A DNA stretch of 64,000 bases, from NCBI GenBank assembly GCA_009772895.1, contig WOUP01000013.1, positions 38,264-102,263 on the forward strand, read 5' to 3'. A program made the translations under genes and the position numbers. The notes under the pieces are model-generated. The model searched no databases. It had not been told where the DNA came from and saw nothing but the letters and a program-made list of their open reading frames with translations. Origin of the DNA: Puniceicoccaceae bacterium 5H. GTDB lineage: Bacteria > Verrucomicrobiota > Verrucomicrobiia > Opitutales > Oceanipulchritudinaceae. This document shows, in pieces, positions 7,815 through 17,114 of the stretch; the first letter of the stretch is position 1; each line of letters begins with the position of its first letter.

Positions 7815-9791
7815 CTACTCCGCCACCGCGTGTTCGATGCGGAGCTGCACGAAGAAGGGCGTGTCGGGGCTGCTGCGGTTGTAGGGAGGCTGCTCGAGGT
7901 CGGGCAGCTCGAAGCGGCCGCCGTCATAGCCTTCCGGGCGGGGCGAGATACCCGTCAGCGGCTGCAGGCCCGCGTCGGACAGGGCGTGACCCCAGTAGAC
8001 CGTGTATGTGCGGCTGGGCGTGAACGGCTCAAAGCGCAACACCCAGCGGTCGAAGTCGTACTCCAGCGAAACCGTCAGGTAATCGTCCGCATCCTCCGGA
8101 TCGGTCCCGGCCAGCTCCTCGTCTGCATCCGAGCGCCCATCGCCGTCCGAATCGGCCGTGCCGTCGCGCTCCAGCGAACCGAAGTAGTAAGACTCCCACG
8201 CGTCGTCCATCCCATCGGCATCCGTGTCCTCAATCACCAGCGGATACTGGACCCCGATGATGGTCTCGTGGTAGGGGTTGTACGGAATGTCCGCGAGCAG
8301 AGCTTGATTGGCCTGCATCGAAATGTAGCCGTATCGCATCCCGGAAGGCATGGGGGCCAGGCCCTTGAGACGATTGCGATCCAGAAAAAGTATTCGTTCA
8401 CTGAATCCTTCGGTTGTCGGCACCTGCTCGATCAGGTTGTTGCGCAGATACAGCACCGCATAGCGTGGCAGCGTTCCCAGCGGGCTGATGTCCCGAATCC
8501 TGTTCCCCTGCAGGTGTACTTCGCTGGTCAGAAGGCTCAAAGCAGCCAAGGGCGTGACATCCTCGATGTCGTTGAAGTCGGCTGAAAAATTGGTCAACTC
8601 GGCAAGCCCCTCCATAGGGGTCAGGTCAGACACCCGGTTCCCGTTGAACGAGAGGTGCCGCAGCCCCGAAAAGTCCGCTACGGGCGAAAGATCTTCCACG
8701 TAGTTGTCGTCGATCGTCAAATACAGGATGTGCGTCATCTCGCGGATTGGCGAAAGATCGGTGAGGCGATTGCCGCTCACATCCAATTGATACAGATGAC
8801 TCAGGCTCGTCAGAAAGGAAAGATCGGATAGCCCCAGGTTGCGAAGCGTAAGCGATCCTAGATTCGTCCGTGCGACAATGGGTGCGAGATCGACGATATG
8901 GCCCCCTTCAATGTGCAACGCGTGCAGGTTATCCATTGATTCAAGCACGGCCAGATCCCAGGTCACCGGGCCTCCGATCGTCAAATACTCCAGTTTTTCC
9001 AATCCACCCAGCGGCGTCAGGTCCAGCGCTTCCGTCGTCGTAATCGAGACATCATAAAGACGAGAAAGGTCGGCCAGTGGCGTCAGATCGTCGACACGGC
9101 CACCCGCCTCAATGGCGGTGAGGTTGATGGCATCCTCCAGACCCTTCAGAGAATCGACCGAGACCGGCTCAGCGGTCGACCAATCATACAGGAGCTGTAG
9201 ATCCGTCAACTCCCCCAGATCGGCCTTGGTGAGGGACTCCCCGGGCTCCATGTCTAGATACCCCCGCACGATGCGGGCCACCATTGGATCCCGCACGTCA
9301 GCTATTTCCGATACGGTTTCGTCGCGCTGCTGCAAGAGATAGACGAATTGCAGCGACTGCGCATACAGGGCCTCCAGCACCTGCTGGTCTGCGCTGCCCG
9401 CCACGAAGCGGAGCTTGTTGCCATTCAGGCTCAGGCTGCTCAGCTGCTCCAGCCCCTGCAAAGGCGTAATGTCGCTGATGTCGTTATCGCCCAACTCCAA
9501 CACCTCGAGATTGGTGGCATATTGCAGCCCTTCGATGCTCTGGATCCGAACGTCGCTCTCCGTATATTCCTCGTAGCTGAGGTTGAGTTCCGTCAGCTCG
9601 AGCATATCCGCCTGCGTCAGCTGCCGATCACCGATGCCTAGCTCCTCTTTCACTTTCGCCTCCAGCGTCGGGTCGGGGATGTTGACGACGACCGAAGCCG
9701 GATCTTCCGCCTGGGCAAAGACGGAAGCAAGGGGGAACATGACAGGGCTCACGCCGAGCAGCAACGACAGCGAGAAAGGAATCAAGCGCAT
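7815..9791 (-). CDS. Large secreted leucine-rich-repeat protein with Asp-rich TSP3-like segment
   Basis: A 658-residue protein with a signal peptide (cleavage probably after SVFAQA, about residue 27). Most of it is a bacterial LRR array of the internalin-like type: repeats such as 'LEVLELGDNDISDITPLQGL' recur every 21-22 residues from about residue 80 to 480, with the recurring phrases 'DLTPLA' and 'DLSPI'. A calcium-binding-type acidic segment follows (DTDADGMDDAWESYYFGS and DSDGDGRSDADEE), then a C-terminal beta-rich region of about 80 residues. The architecture suggests a surface or secreted binding protein. No catalytic motif is visible and the ligand is unknown. Confidence 0.88.
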   Translation of the reverse strand: MRLIPFSLSLLLGVSPVMFPLASVFAQAEDPASVVVNIPDPTLEAKVKEELGIGDRQLTQADMLELTELNLSYEEYTESDVRIQSIEGLQYATNLEVLELGDNDISDITPLQGLEQLSSLSLNGNKLRFVAGSADQQVLEALYAQSLQFVYLLQQRDETVSEIADVRDPMVARIVRGYLDMEPGESLTKADLGELTDLQLLYDWSTAEPVSVDSLKGLEDAINLTAIEAGGRVDDLTPLADLSRLYDVSITTTEALDLTPLGGLEKLEYLTIGGPVTWDLAVLESMDNLHALHIEGGHIVDLAPIVARTNLGSLTLRNLGLSDLSFLTSLSHLYQLDVSGNRLTDLSPIREMTHILYLTIDDNYVEDLSPVADFSGLRHLSFNGNRVSDLTPMEGLAELTNFSADFNDIEDVTPLAALSLLTSEVHLQGNRIRDISPLGTLPRYAVLYLRNNLIEQVPTTEGFSERILFLDRNRLKGLAPMPSGMRYGYISMQANQALLADIPYNPYHETIIGVQYPLVIEDTDADGMDDAWESYYFGSLERDGTADSDGDGRSDADEELAGTDPEDADDYLTVSLEYDFDRWVLRFEPFTPSRTYTVYWGHALSDAGLQPLTGISPRPEGYDGGRFELPDLEQPPYNRSSPDTPFFVQLRIEHAVAE

Positions 9792-9916
9792 ACGTTATGA
9801 ATCGCAACTCGCATGCAGGAGGTAAAGCCCTTAATCATGCGCTCATGAGAAACGCTCTGGCAGCGCCGCCCGCTTGCCTTGACTTCGCGGCACATCCGCG
9901 CTTTTCTAAAGCTTCC

Positions 9917-10027
9917 ATGAGTCACGATACGTCCATCCCCACCCTGTTTTGGGAGCACCGGCGCTGCATGCGGGCGGCGCTGCTGGGTCTTGGGTTGGCG
10001 CTTCTGCTCCCCGGTGGGGGAGCGTAA
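9917..10027 (+). CDS. Possible Leu-rich leader peptide upstream of leuA
   Basis: An ATG-started frame of 36 codons whose last 19 codons (from an internal ATG, MRAALLGLGLALLLPGGGA) contain seven leucines using ctg, ctt, ttg and ctc. It ends about 200 bp before leuA, the first committed enzyme of leucine synthesis, and a terminator-like hairpin follows. This is the arrangement of classical leu attenuation. No good ribosome binding site is visible and the hydrophobic run could also be a chance signal-like sequence, so the call is tentative. Confidence 0.3.
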   Translation: MSHDTSIPTLFWEHRRCMRAALLGLGLALLLPGGGA

Positions 10028-10036
10028 ATATTGGCT

Positions 10037-10078
10037 GCCCGGCTGGCGCGGGCCCTGCAAAACGATCTGCCAGTTTTT
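10037..10078 (+). promoter_or_regulatory. Candidate attenuator hairpins before leuA
   Basis: Two mutually exclusive hairpins can form. GCCCG (10037-10041) pairs with CGGGC (10049-10053), holding CTGGC in its loop. Alternatively CTGGC (10043-10047) pairs with GCCAG (10069-10073) followed by TTTTT. The terminator stem is only 5 bp, so strength is doubtful. Confidence 0.3.
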
Positions 10079-10233
10079 GTTGACTCAAGTCCCGCACGGA
10101 CGGGGCTTTCCGGTGGCGTGAAGTGCGCGCAAAGCCTTCGCAGTTGCCATCGGCGCCTTCATGATTTGACCTAGCTGGCTGCAACGGCGCTGGGTCACCC
10201 CATTCCCGCATTGAGATACCGAAAGACTTTACC

Positions 10234-11976
10234 ATGCAACGTGCTCCCATCACGAAATACCGCCCCTACCCGACCGTCGACCTGCCAGAGCGGCAGTGGC
10301 CGGGCAAGGTGATCGACCACGCGCCCACCTGGTGCAGCGTGGACCTGCGCGACGGCAACCAAGCCCTGCCGATCCCCATGTCGGTCGATGAAAAGCTCGA
10401 GTATTTCGACCTGCTGCGCCGCATCGGCTTCAAGGAAATCGAGATCGGCTTCCCCAGCGCCAGTGACACGGAGTTTCGCTTCGCGCGCCGCCTGATCGAG
10501 GAAAACCGCATCCCGCCCGACGTCACCGTGCAGGTGCTGGTGCAATGCCGCGAACACCTCCTGCGCCGCAGTTTCGAGGCGGTCGACGGCGCCCCGGCGG
10601 CCATCATCCACTTTTACAACAGCACCAACCCGCTGCAGCGCAAGGTGACCTTCAACCTCGACCGGCCGCAGATCAAACAGATCGCGGTCGACGCCGCCAA
10701 GCTCTGCAAGGAGCTGGAGGGCACGGTGAAGGGCGACACCAAGATCCGCTACCAGTATTCCCCGGAGTCCTTCAGCGATACGGAGCTGGAGTTCAGCCTG
10801 GAGGTGTGTGAGGCCGTGATGGACGTCATCCAGCCCACGCCGGACAACCCCATCATCCTCAACCTGCCGGACACCGTCCAGCTGACCACGCCCAATGTAC
10901 ACGCCGACCAGATCGAGTGGTTCATCCGCCACCTCACGCGGCGCGACAGCGTGATCATCAGCCTGCACACGCACAACGACCGGGGCACCGGCGTCGCCGC
11001 AACCGAGCTGGGCCTGATGGCCGGCGCCCAGCGCGTCGAAGGCACGCTCTTTGGCAACGGCGAGCGCACGGGCAACCTCGATATCGTGACCGTCGCCCTC
11101 AACATGTATGCGCACGGCGTCGATCCGCGGCTCGACCTCGGCGACCTGCCGGAGATCCGCAGCGTGTATGAGCGCGTGACCCGCATGAGTGTGCACGATC
11201 GCCACCCCTACGCAGGTGACCTGGCCTACACCGCCTTCAGCGGCAGTCACCAGGACGCCATCCGCAAGGGCATGACCGCGCGCACCCAGCTGATCGAGCA
11301 GACGCCGAAGGTCGAGGGCCAGAGCGCCGACGATTCGCTGCTGTGGCAGGTGCCCTACCTGCCGATCGACCCGCACGACATCGGTCGCAGCTATCAGGCG
11401 ATCATCCGCATCAACAGCCAGAGCGGCAAGGGCGGAGTGGCCTATGTGCTGGAGCGCGCCTTCGGCATCGAGATGCCCAAACTGATGCACCCGGAGTTCG
11501 GCCTCGTCGCCACCACCCTGGCAGACAAGGAGGCGAGCGAGCTGACGGCCGACCAGATCAAGGACGCGTTTTACCACGAATACACCGACCGCACGAGCCC
11601 GCTGGAGCTGGTCGAATACGACCTGCACCGCGGCAATGGCGACTACCACAAGATGGCGCTCGAGGTGAAGGTGAAGTGGCTCGGCCAGCCCTACACGCTC
11701 CAGGGCGAGGGCAACGGCCCGATCTCGGCCTTCGTCAACGCACTGGACCGTGCGGGCTGGAAAAACTTCAAGTTGCTCGACTTCTCCCAGAAGTCCCTGA
11801 CCCGAGGCTCCGCCGCCGAAGCCGCCGCCTTTATCTGCCTGGAGCGCGAAGACGGCCAGGTCTTCTGGGGCGCCAGCGTCGAAGGCAACGTGGAATACGG
11901 CGGCATGCTGGCCCTCGTCAGCGCCTTCAACCGCGCCCACTCCGAAGACGCCATCGTGCTCGATACGACGCAGTAG
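10234..11976 (+). CDS. leuA: 2-isopropylmalate synthase (long LeuA2 type)
   Basis: A 580-residue enzyme condensing 2-ketoisovalerate with acetyl-CoA, the first step of leucine biosynthesis. The TIM-barrel signature is 'SVDLRDGNQALP', and the metal-binding 'HTHNDRGTG' and 'GNGERTGNLD' motifs are present. The final 150 residues are the LeuA dimer/allosteric domain that senses leucine. Length and the N-terminal 'YRPYPTVDLPERQWP' identify the yeast/actinobacterial-like long form (about 560-600 residues) rather than the 510-residue E. coli form. It is a single-gene unit with a terminator 27 bp past the stop; leuBCD are not in the window. Confidence 0.96.
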   Translation: MQRAPITKYRPYPTVDLPERQWPGKVIDHAPTWCSVDLRDGNQALPIPMSVDEKLEYFDLLRRIGFKEIEIGFPSASDTEFRFARRLIEENRIPPDVTVQVLVQCREHLLRRSFEAVDGAPAAIIHFYNSTNPLQRKVTFNLDRPQIKQIAVDAAKLCKELEGTVKGDTKIRYQYSPESFSDTELEFSLEVCEAVMDVIQPTPDNPIILNLPDTVQLTTPNVHADQIEWFIRHLTRRDSVIISLHTHNDRGTGVAATELGLMAGAQRVEGTLFGNGERTGNLDIVTVALNMYAHGVDPRLDLGDLPEIRSVYERVTRMSVHDRHPYAGDLAYTAFSGSHQDAIRKGMTARTQLIEQTPKVEGQSADDSLLWQVPYLPIDPHDIGRSYQAIIRINSQSGKGGVAYVLERAFGIEMPKLMHPEFGLVATTLADKEASELTADQIKDAFYHEYTDRTSPLELVEYDLHRGNGDYHKMALEVKVKWLGQPYTLQGEGNGPISAFVNALDRAGWKNFKLLDFSQKSLTRGSAAEAAAFICLEREDGQVFWGASVEGNVEYGGMLALVSAFNRAHSEDAIVLDTTQ

Positions 11977-12002
11977 CGCGCGCTTTTCGCGACCTTTCAA
12001 CC

Positions 12003-12032
12003 AGCCTCCCCGCCGCGGGGGAGGCTTTTTTG
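12003..12032 (+). terminator. Rho-independent terminator after leuA
   Basis: AGCCTCCCC pairs with GGGGGAGGCT across a short GC-rich loop and is followed by six T. Confidence 0.9.
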
Positions 12033-12141
12033 TGTCACCCCGCAGCGCGAGAGCTTCAAGTTCTGGCTGGATGAACGCCACCCGCCGCCTGCGGCCGAAG
12101 TTGCTTTCGCGTTTGCCCCGGCGCGGTTGGGCTCTAAACCT

Positions 12142-12996
12142 ATGCGGATGCAGCCTTCCCGTTTTCTACCCGAAGACTACGATCCCGCCCAGCCCGTCGC
12201 CGTCGTGGCCGGGCAGCGCGACTACCCGCGGCTGGCCGTCCAGACTATGCGCGCCGCGGGCGTGCCGGTGCGGTTGATCGCGCTCGAGGGGGAGACGGAT
12301 CCGGCACTGGTGAGCGAGTTCCCCCAAAACGAGCGGGCCACGATCAAGGTCGGCCAGATCGGCAAAATGCTCAAGGCGCTGCAACAGCTCCGGGCGCGCT
12401 ATTGCCTCTTCGTCGGCCAGGTGACCCCGGGCCGCCTGTTCAAGGACCTGACGCCCGACCTGAAGGCGCTGACCTTGCTGGCGACGCTGAAGGAGCGCAA
12501 TGCCGAGACGATCTTCGGCGCCATCGCCCGCGAAGTCCAGAAGGTGGGTGTGACGATGCTCGACGCCCGGGCCTATATGGACAGCCAACTGGCCAAGCCC
12601 GGCGTCATGACGGGCCATAGCCTGCAGGCGCGGCTGGACTACATCGAGCACGGCATCCGCATCGCCAAGGAGATGGCCCGGCTCGATGTCGGGCAGGGCG
12701 TCGTCGTGCGCAAAGGCACCGTGCTGGCGGTCGAGGCCTTTGAGGGCACGGACGACATGCTCGCGCGCGCCAACAAATACAAGACCGAGGGCCTGATCTT
12801 CGTCAAAACGAGCAAGGCGGGGCAGAACCCGTATTTCGATTGGCCGGTCTTTGGCATGAAGACCCTCGAGTCCATGCACCAGACGGGCATCCAGACCGCC
12901 GCCCTCGAAGTCGATCGCGTCGTGATCCTGCAACAGGCAGCCGTACTGCAACAGGCGCGCAACTGGGGCATCGAATTGTTTGGCTATTCCGCCTGA
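12142..12996 (+). CDS. lpxI: LpxI-type UDP-2,3-diacylglucosamine pyrophosphatase
   Basis: A 284-residue protein of the LpxI (DUF1009) family, which hydrolyses UDP-2,3-diacylglucosamine to lipid X and UMP in lipid A synthesis and replaces LpxH in many bacteria. The N-terminal nucleotide-binding part has 'VAVVAGQRDYPRLAV' and 'VGQIGKMLKALQQLRA'. The C-domain shows the family pattern 'DWPVFGMKTLESMHQTGIQT' with the catalytic-region Asp, followed by 'NWGIELFGYSA'. Frames extend to a TTG at 12127; ATG at 12142 or 12148 is more likely. Other lpx genes are not adjacent. Presence of lipid A synthesis agrees with the outer-membrane proteins elsewhere. Confidence 0.85.
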   Translation: MRMQPSRFLPEDYDPAQPVAVVAGQRDYPRLAVQTMRAAGVPVRLIALEGETDPALVSEFPQNERATIKVGQIGKMLKALQQLRARYCLFVGQVTPGRLFKDLTPDLKALTLLATLKERNAETIFGAIAREVQKVGVTMLDARAYMDSQLAKPGVMTGHSLQARLDYIEHGIRIAKEMARLDVGQGVVVRKGTVLAVEAFEGTDDMLARANKYKTEGLIFVKTSKAGQNPYFDWPVFGMKTLESMHQTGIQTAALEVDRVVILQQAAVLQQARNWGIELFGYSA

Positions 12997-13239
12997 GCGA
13001 AAAGTTTGCAGCTATATCAGGCTCAGCGCCTTACCGCTTTTTAGCGGAGGGAACAGCGGACTTTATCGGCCGGATGCACCAAGCTGAATTCGGAGCGTAG
13101 TAGCGTTATCTGCCGATTTTTTTGCATTTCTAAGTTGCGAAACGTGCCTATTCATGGTTAACAGGCAAGTACTTGCAGACTTGCTTCCCTACGCTCTCGA
13201 TATCACCTAAAAGGCTCAACCACTTCTCAGGGGAATATT

Positions 13240-13854
13240 ATGGCATCCGGACCGACCAAGAAGGCCACGACGAAGAAAACCGCTGCTAAAAAGACGGCGA
13301 CCAAATCAACCTCCGCCAAAAAGGCCACCAAAAAAGCGGCCGCCAAAAAGGCAGCTGCGAACGAACCCGTAACGCCCACCCCGGCTGTGGAAAAGAAGCC
13401 CGTGCCCAATACGGAAGCGCCCGCCAGCGAGGCCACCCCCGTGAAGAAGGCCGCCAAAAAGGCGACCAAGAAAGCCGCTTCCAAAAAGAGCGCGTCGAAG
13501 AAGACGGCCGCCAAAAAGGCCGCCGGCTCTCTCTCTCCCGCCGTGAAGCAGGCCGCCGACGCCCCCACCACGACGTCTCCCGCCCCGCGCTCCAGCTCCG
13601 TCACCACCGTCATCTGCAAGGTCGACGTGGGCTACGGCAACCAGCTCTACATCCGCGGTGAAGGCAATGGCCTGAACTGGGATCAGGGCGTGCTGATGGA
13701 AAACACCGCGCCCGACGAATGGCGCTGGTCCTCCAATCAGGTCGAGGGCGAACTCCAGTTCAAGGTGCTGCTCAACGACGACGTCTGGCACCAGGGCGAC
13801 AACCACGTCGTGCTCGCCGGCGCTACGATCTCGTTCGAGCCCAGCTTCGACTAG
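13240..13854 (+). CDS. Lysine-rich histone H1-like protein with C-terminal carbohydrate-binding-like fold
   Basis: A 204-residue protein in two parts. Residues 1-97 are low-complexity Ala/Lys/Thr repeats (units such as KKATKKAAAKKAAA), like bacterial H1-type DNA-binding tails. Residues about 124-204 are an ordinary globular beta domain with 'LYIRGEGNGLNWDQG' and 'GELQFKVLLNDDVWHQGDN', the pattern of starch-binding CBM20/CBM48 modules. A good Shine-Dalgarno (AGGGGA, 6 bases before ATG) supports the start. A role in nucleoid binding is inferred from the tail only; the globular domain could bind a glycan or serve as a protein contact. It is flanked by a clear terminator, so is monocistronic. Confidence 0.85.
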   Translation: MASGPTKKATTKKTAAKKTATKSTSAKKATKKAAAKKAAANEPVTPTPAVEKKPVPNTEAPASEATPVKKAAKKATKKAASKKSASKKTAAKKAAGSLSPAVKQAADAPTTTSPAPRSSSVTTVICKVDVGYGNQLYIRGEGNGLNWDQGVLMENTAPDEWRWSSNQVEGELQFKVLLNDDVWHQGDNHVVLAGATISFEPSFD

Positions 13855-13887
13855 CCTCAGGCTCACATCAGACTTTCCGCCCCGCCT

Positions 13888-13910
13888 GCCCCGCGCAGCC
13901 GGGGCTTTTT
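13888..13910 (+). terminator. Rho-independent terminator after the H1-like gene
   Basis: GCCCCG/CGGGGC stem with a 6-base loop, followed by TTTTT. Confidence 0.88.
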
Positions 13911-13978
13911 CAGGCCCATGCCTTGGCTTTGCTCAAAAAGGTTTGCCGCATCATCCATCCTGAGCTAACGTTCGTTCA

Positions 13979-14188
13979 ATGGAAGGAATCACCGAACGGC
14001 TCAAACGCTATCCCATCTACATCGCGTGGAGCGAGGAAGACGGCGCCTACATCGCTTCGATCCCCAGCCTGCCTGGCTGCATCAGCGACGGCCCGACGCC
14101 GGAGGCCGCCGCCCACAACATTCAGGAAGCGCTGAGCGGTTGCCTCGAAGCCCTGGTGGCCAACGGCTATCCCCTGCCGTCAGCGTAG
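13979..14188 (+). CDS. HicB-like small protein without a HicA partner
   Basis: A 69-residue protein with the HicB partial-RNase-H-like fold: 'YPIYIAWSEEDGAYIASIPS', 'LPGCISDGPTPEAAAHNIQEAL' and 'CLEALVANGYPLP'. HicB proteins usually neutralise the HicA mRNA interferase, but no HicA-like frame is found on either side, and the usual C-terminal RHH or HTH DNA-binding domain is absent at this length. It is therefore an orphan HicB-type protein, possibly a regulator or a relic of a toxin-antitoxin pair. Confidence 0.78.
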   Translation: MEGITERLKRYPIYIAWSEEDGAYIASIPSLPGCISDGPTPEAAAHNIQEALSGCLEALVANGYPLPSA

Positions 14189-14223
14189 GCCGGGCGTTCG
14201 TCATCGTCATCGTCTTCCGCAGA

Positions 14224-14257
14224 CAAAAAAGCCCGGAAACCTGCTGGGCTTCCGGGC
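14224..14257 (-). terminator. Rho-independent terminator after the beta-barrel gene
   Basis: On the minus strand GCCCGGAA pairs with TTCCGGGC across a 10-11 base loop and is followed by six T, 25 bp beyond the stop of the outer-membrane protein gene. Confidence 0.88.
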
Positions 14258-14281
14258 GGCTGAAATCGTCGGGCGACTCGG

Positions 14282-14929
14282 TTAGAAGTTGTAGCCGAGG
14301 CTGACTTCAAACAGGTGGGTCAGCTCGTTGGGCGACACGTCGATGGCCGACTTTTGGATCGACTGGTCGGCGTAGAGCAGGCGATAGCCGAGCGTGCCGT
14401 AAATCCGGTCGGCAATCTCGGCCTTGAAGCCCGCCATGAGCTGCACCGCCGGGGTCATCTTGGCGTCGTCGATCGACTGCTCGTTGGTGATGGTCGTCGT
14501 TTCGCCGTCGGTCTCGACCTCGCGCACGGTCACGTCGACGGACGTGCGCACGACGCCCACCCCGGCCCCCAGGTAGGGATCGATGAAGGGCACACCAGGG
14601 AGGTCGAAGATCGCGTTGCCGAAGAGGCCGTAGCGATTGAAGTCGCCGTCGTAGTCGTTCAGCTCCTCGCCTTCGATCCCGTCGAAGTCGTAGTCAGCCC
14701 CGAGGAACTCCACTTCGGCCCGCAGTAGGGGGAAGTTGAAGCCGTAGGCGATGCCGAGGCCGGCCCCGCCCTTGCCCTCGAGGGACGCATCGCGGACGCC
14801 GGAGAAGTCGGTATCACCCGGCAGCGTATAAAAGACCGACACTCGGGCGGTCTGGTCGACAGCATGCAGCGAGGCGCCCATCATGCAGAACGCCCCGCCA
14901 GCCAAAAGGTGGCGTAAGTTAAGTTTCAT
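14282..14929 (-). CDS. Small outer-membrane beta-barrel protein
   Basis: A 215-residue exported protein. The signal peptide runs to about residue 24 (LRHLLAGGAFCMMGASLHA). The mature part alternates short amphipathic strands and turns ('AGLGIAYGFNFPLLRAEVEF', 'PFIDPYLGAGVGVVRTSV', 'IYGTLGYRLLYADQS') and ends in 'FEVSLGYNF', with the terminal Phe required by the BAM machinery. This is the OmpA/OprF-like eight-stranded barrel pattern without a peptidoglycan-binding domain. An acidic extracellular-loop-like segment lies near residue 85. The start at ATG 14927-14929 follows from the signal peptide; the frame extends further but into the icd gene. Function beyond a structural or adhesive barrel is unknown. 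Confidence 0.85.
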   Translation of the reverse strand: MKLNLRHLLAGGAFCMMGASLHAVDQTARVSVFYTLPGDTDFSGVRDASLEGKGGAGLGIAYGFNFPLLRAEVEFLGADYDFDGIEGEELNDYDGDFNRYGLFGNAIFDLPGVPFIDPYLGAGVGVVRTSVDVTVREVETDGETTTITNEQSIDDAKMTPAVQLMAGFKAEIADRIYGTLGYRLLYADQSIQKSAIDVSPNELTHLFEVSLGYNF

Positions 14930-14976
14930 TTTCTGGCAGCGTTGAGAGAGAGAGATAGGCGACTGCCGGGGCGGGT

Positions 14977-16218
<1,242 letters not shown>

Positions 16219-16461
16219 TTGCGGAATCCCGTAAAAAGAATAGCGCGACAGGCAACCGCCAGTCACGCCGGTTCCCGCCCGGGAGGCAAGTACATTCCTG
16301 GGCGGCGGTGGCTAAGAAAGTGCGGGGCTTGGCGCGCGGGGTCAAGCCCGAGCGCCCTCAACCCGACCATGCGGAGACAAGGGCTGGCCTCGCGGGCAAA
16401 AGGTGCCCGCGTGACAGCCATCAACGTTGGGACGGCGGCGCGGGGTGACGCCGCAGCAGCG

Positions 16462-17010
16462 TCAGCCCTTCTTGGACTTTTTGCCCTTTTTGCCGCTGTC
16501 GCCCGACGGCAAGACCTCAGCCACGACGCGGCGGCGGACCGTGCGCTTGGTGGTGCTGAACGGCCTGGGTGCCGGGCCGGCGCCCAGGCGGCGACGGCGA
16601 CGCGCGGCGGCCGTCTCATGGGCAGCGTGCCCCTTGCCATCGGCACTGCCGGAGGTAGGCATCCATTCGAGCGGAGGGTGCTCCACGAGCGCTTCCAGGG
16701 CTTCGCGGATGAGCCGGGAACGGCTCAGTCCAGCTTCATCGGAAAGCTGGTCGAGAACTTCTCGGAGTTCGGGTTTGAGACGAACAGACATCTGCCGGCG
16801 TGGCGGGGGAGCCTCGGGCAAAGGTTGGGCGGCCATACGGTGCAAGGCGGTTTCCACCAGGCGGGAGATCGGCAGATTTCCTGCGTGGTCGGCCAACGAT
16901 TGCAGGCGTTGCCACAATGGCTGCTCGACCTCAAAGCTTACGGGGCTTGATGAGGTGACCATATATAGGGGTAAGGAGTGAGTGTATGAACCAAATGGGG
17001 TCTTCGACAT
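16462..17010 (-). CDS. Tandem ribbon-helix-helix (RHH) DNA-binding protein
   Basis: A 182-residue putative regulator. Two RHH-like units can be read: 'VSFEVEQPLWQRLQSLADHA' continuing through 'ISRLVETALHRM', and 'QMSVRLKPELREVLDQLSDE' continuing through 'LSRSRLIREALEALVE'. Each has the short strand followed by two helices typical of CopG/Arc/MetJ repressors. The last 60 residues are strongly basic with RRRRRLG and end in KKGKKSKKG. A GGGGA sequence sits 6 bases before the ATG at 17008-17010; a shorter version could start at 16962. Two RHH units in one chain would form the DNA-binding fold without dimerising, or allow two half-sites to be bound (inference). Confidence 0.68.
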   Translation of the reverse strand: MSKTPFGSYTHSLPLYMVTSSSPVSFEVEQPLWQRLQSLADHAGNLPISRLVETALHRMAAQPLPEAPPPRRQMSVRLKPELREVLDQLSDEAGLSRSRLIREALEALVEHPPLEWMPTSGSADGKGHAAHETAAARRRRRLGAGPAPRPFSTTKRTVRRRVVAEVLPSGDSGKKGKKSKKG

Positions 17011-17114
17011 GAAATCCCCAACCTGCCCAAAGCTCAATCCTTTTTTGATATGTGCAAGCCCCTTATACCCGTTTTTCAGCTACAAAGTTTGACTCACCTG
17101 TTTAACGAGAGCCT

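Larger units (their letters stand above)
9792..10233 (+). other. Long intergenic region upstream of leuA
   Basis: These 442 bases hold no convincing long gene. A short frame at 9917-10027 and a hairpin followed by five T at 10042-10078 are annotated separately as a possible leucine leader and attenuator. Between 10079 and leuA I see no clear promoter; TTGACT at 10080 lacks a convincing -10 partner. Confidence 0.5.

Noticed and set aside
10195..12081. 628-codon open frame antisense to leuA
   Set aside because: It mirrors leuA codon by codon; high GC opens long frames on the opposite strand. No family pattern or ribosome site.
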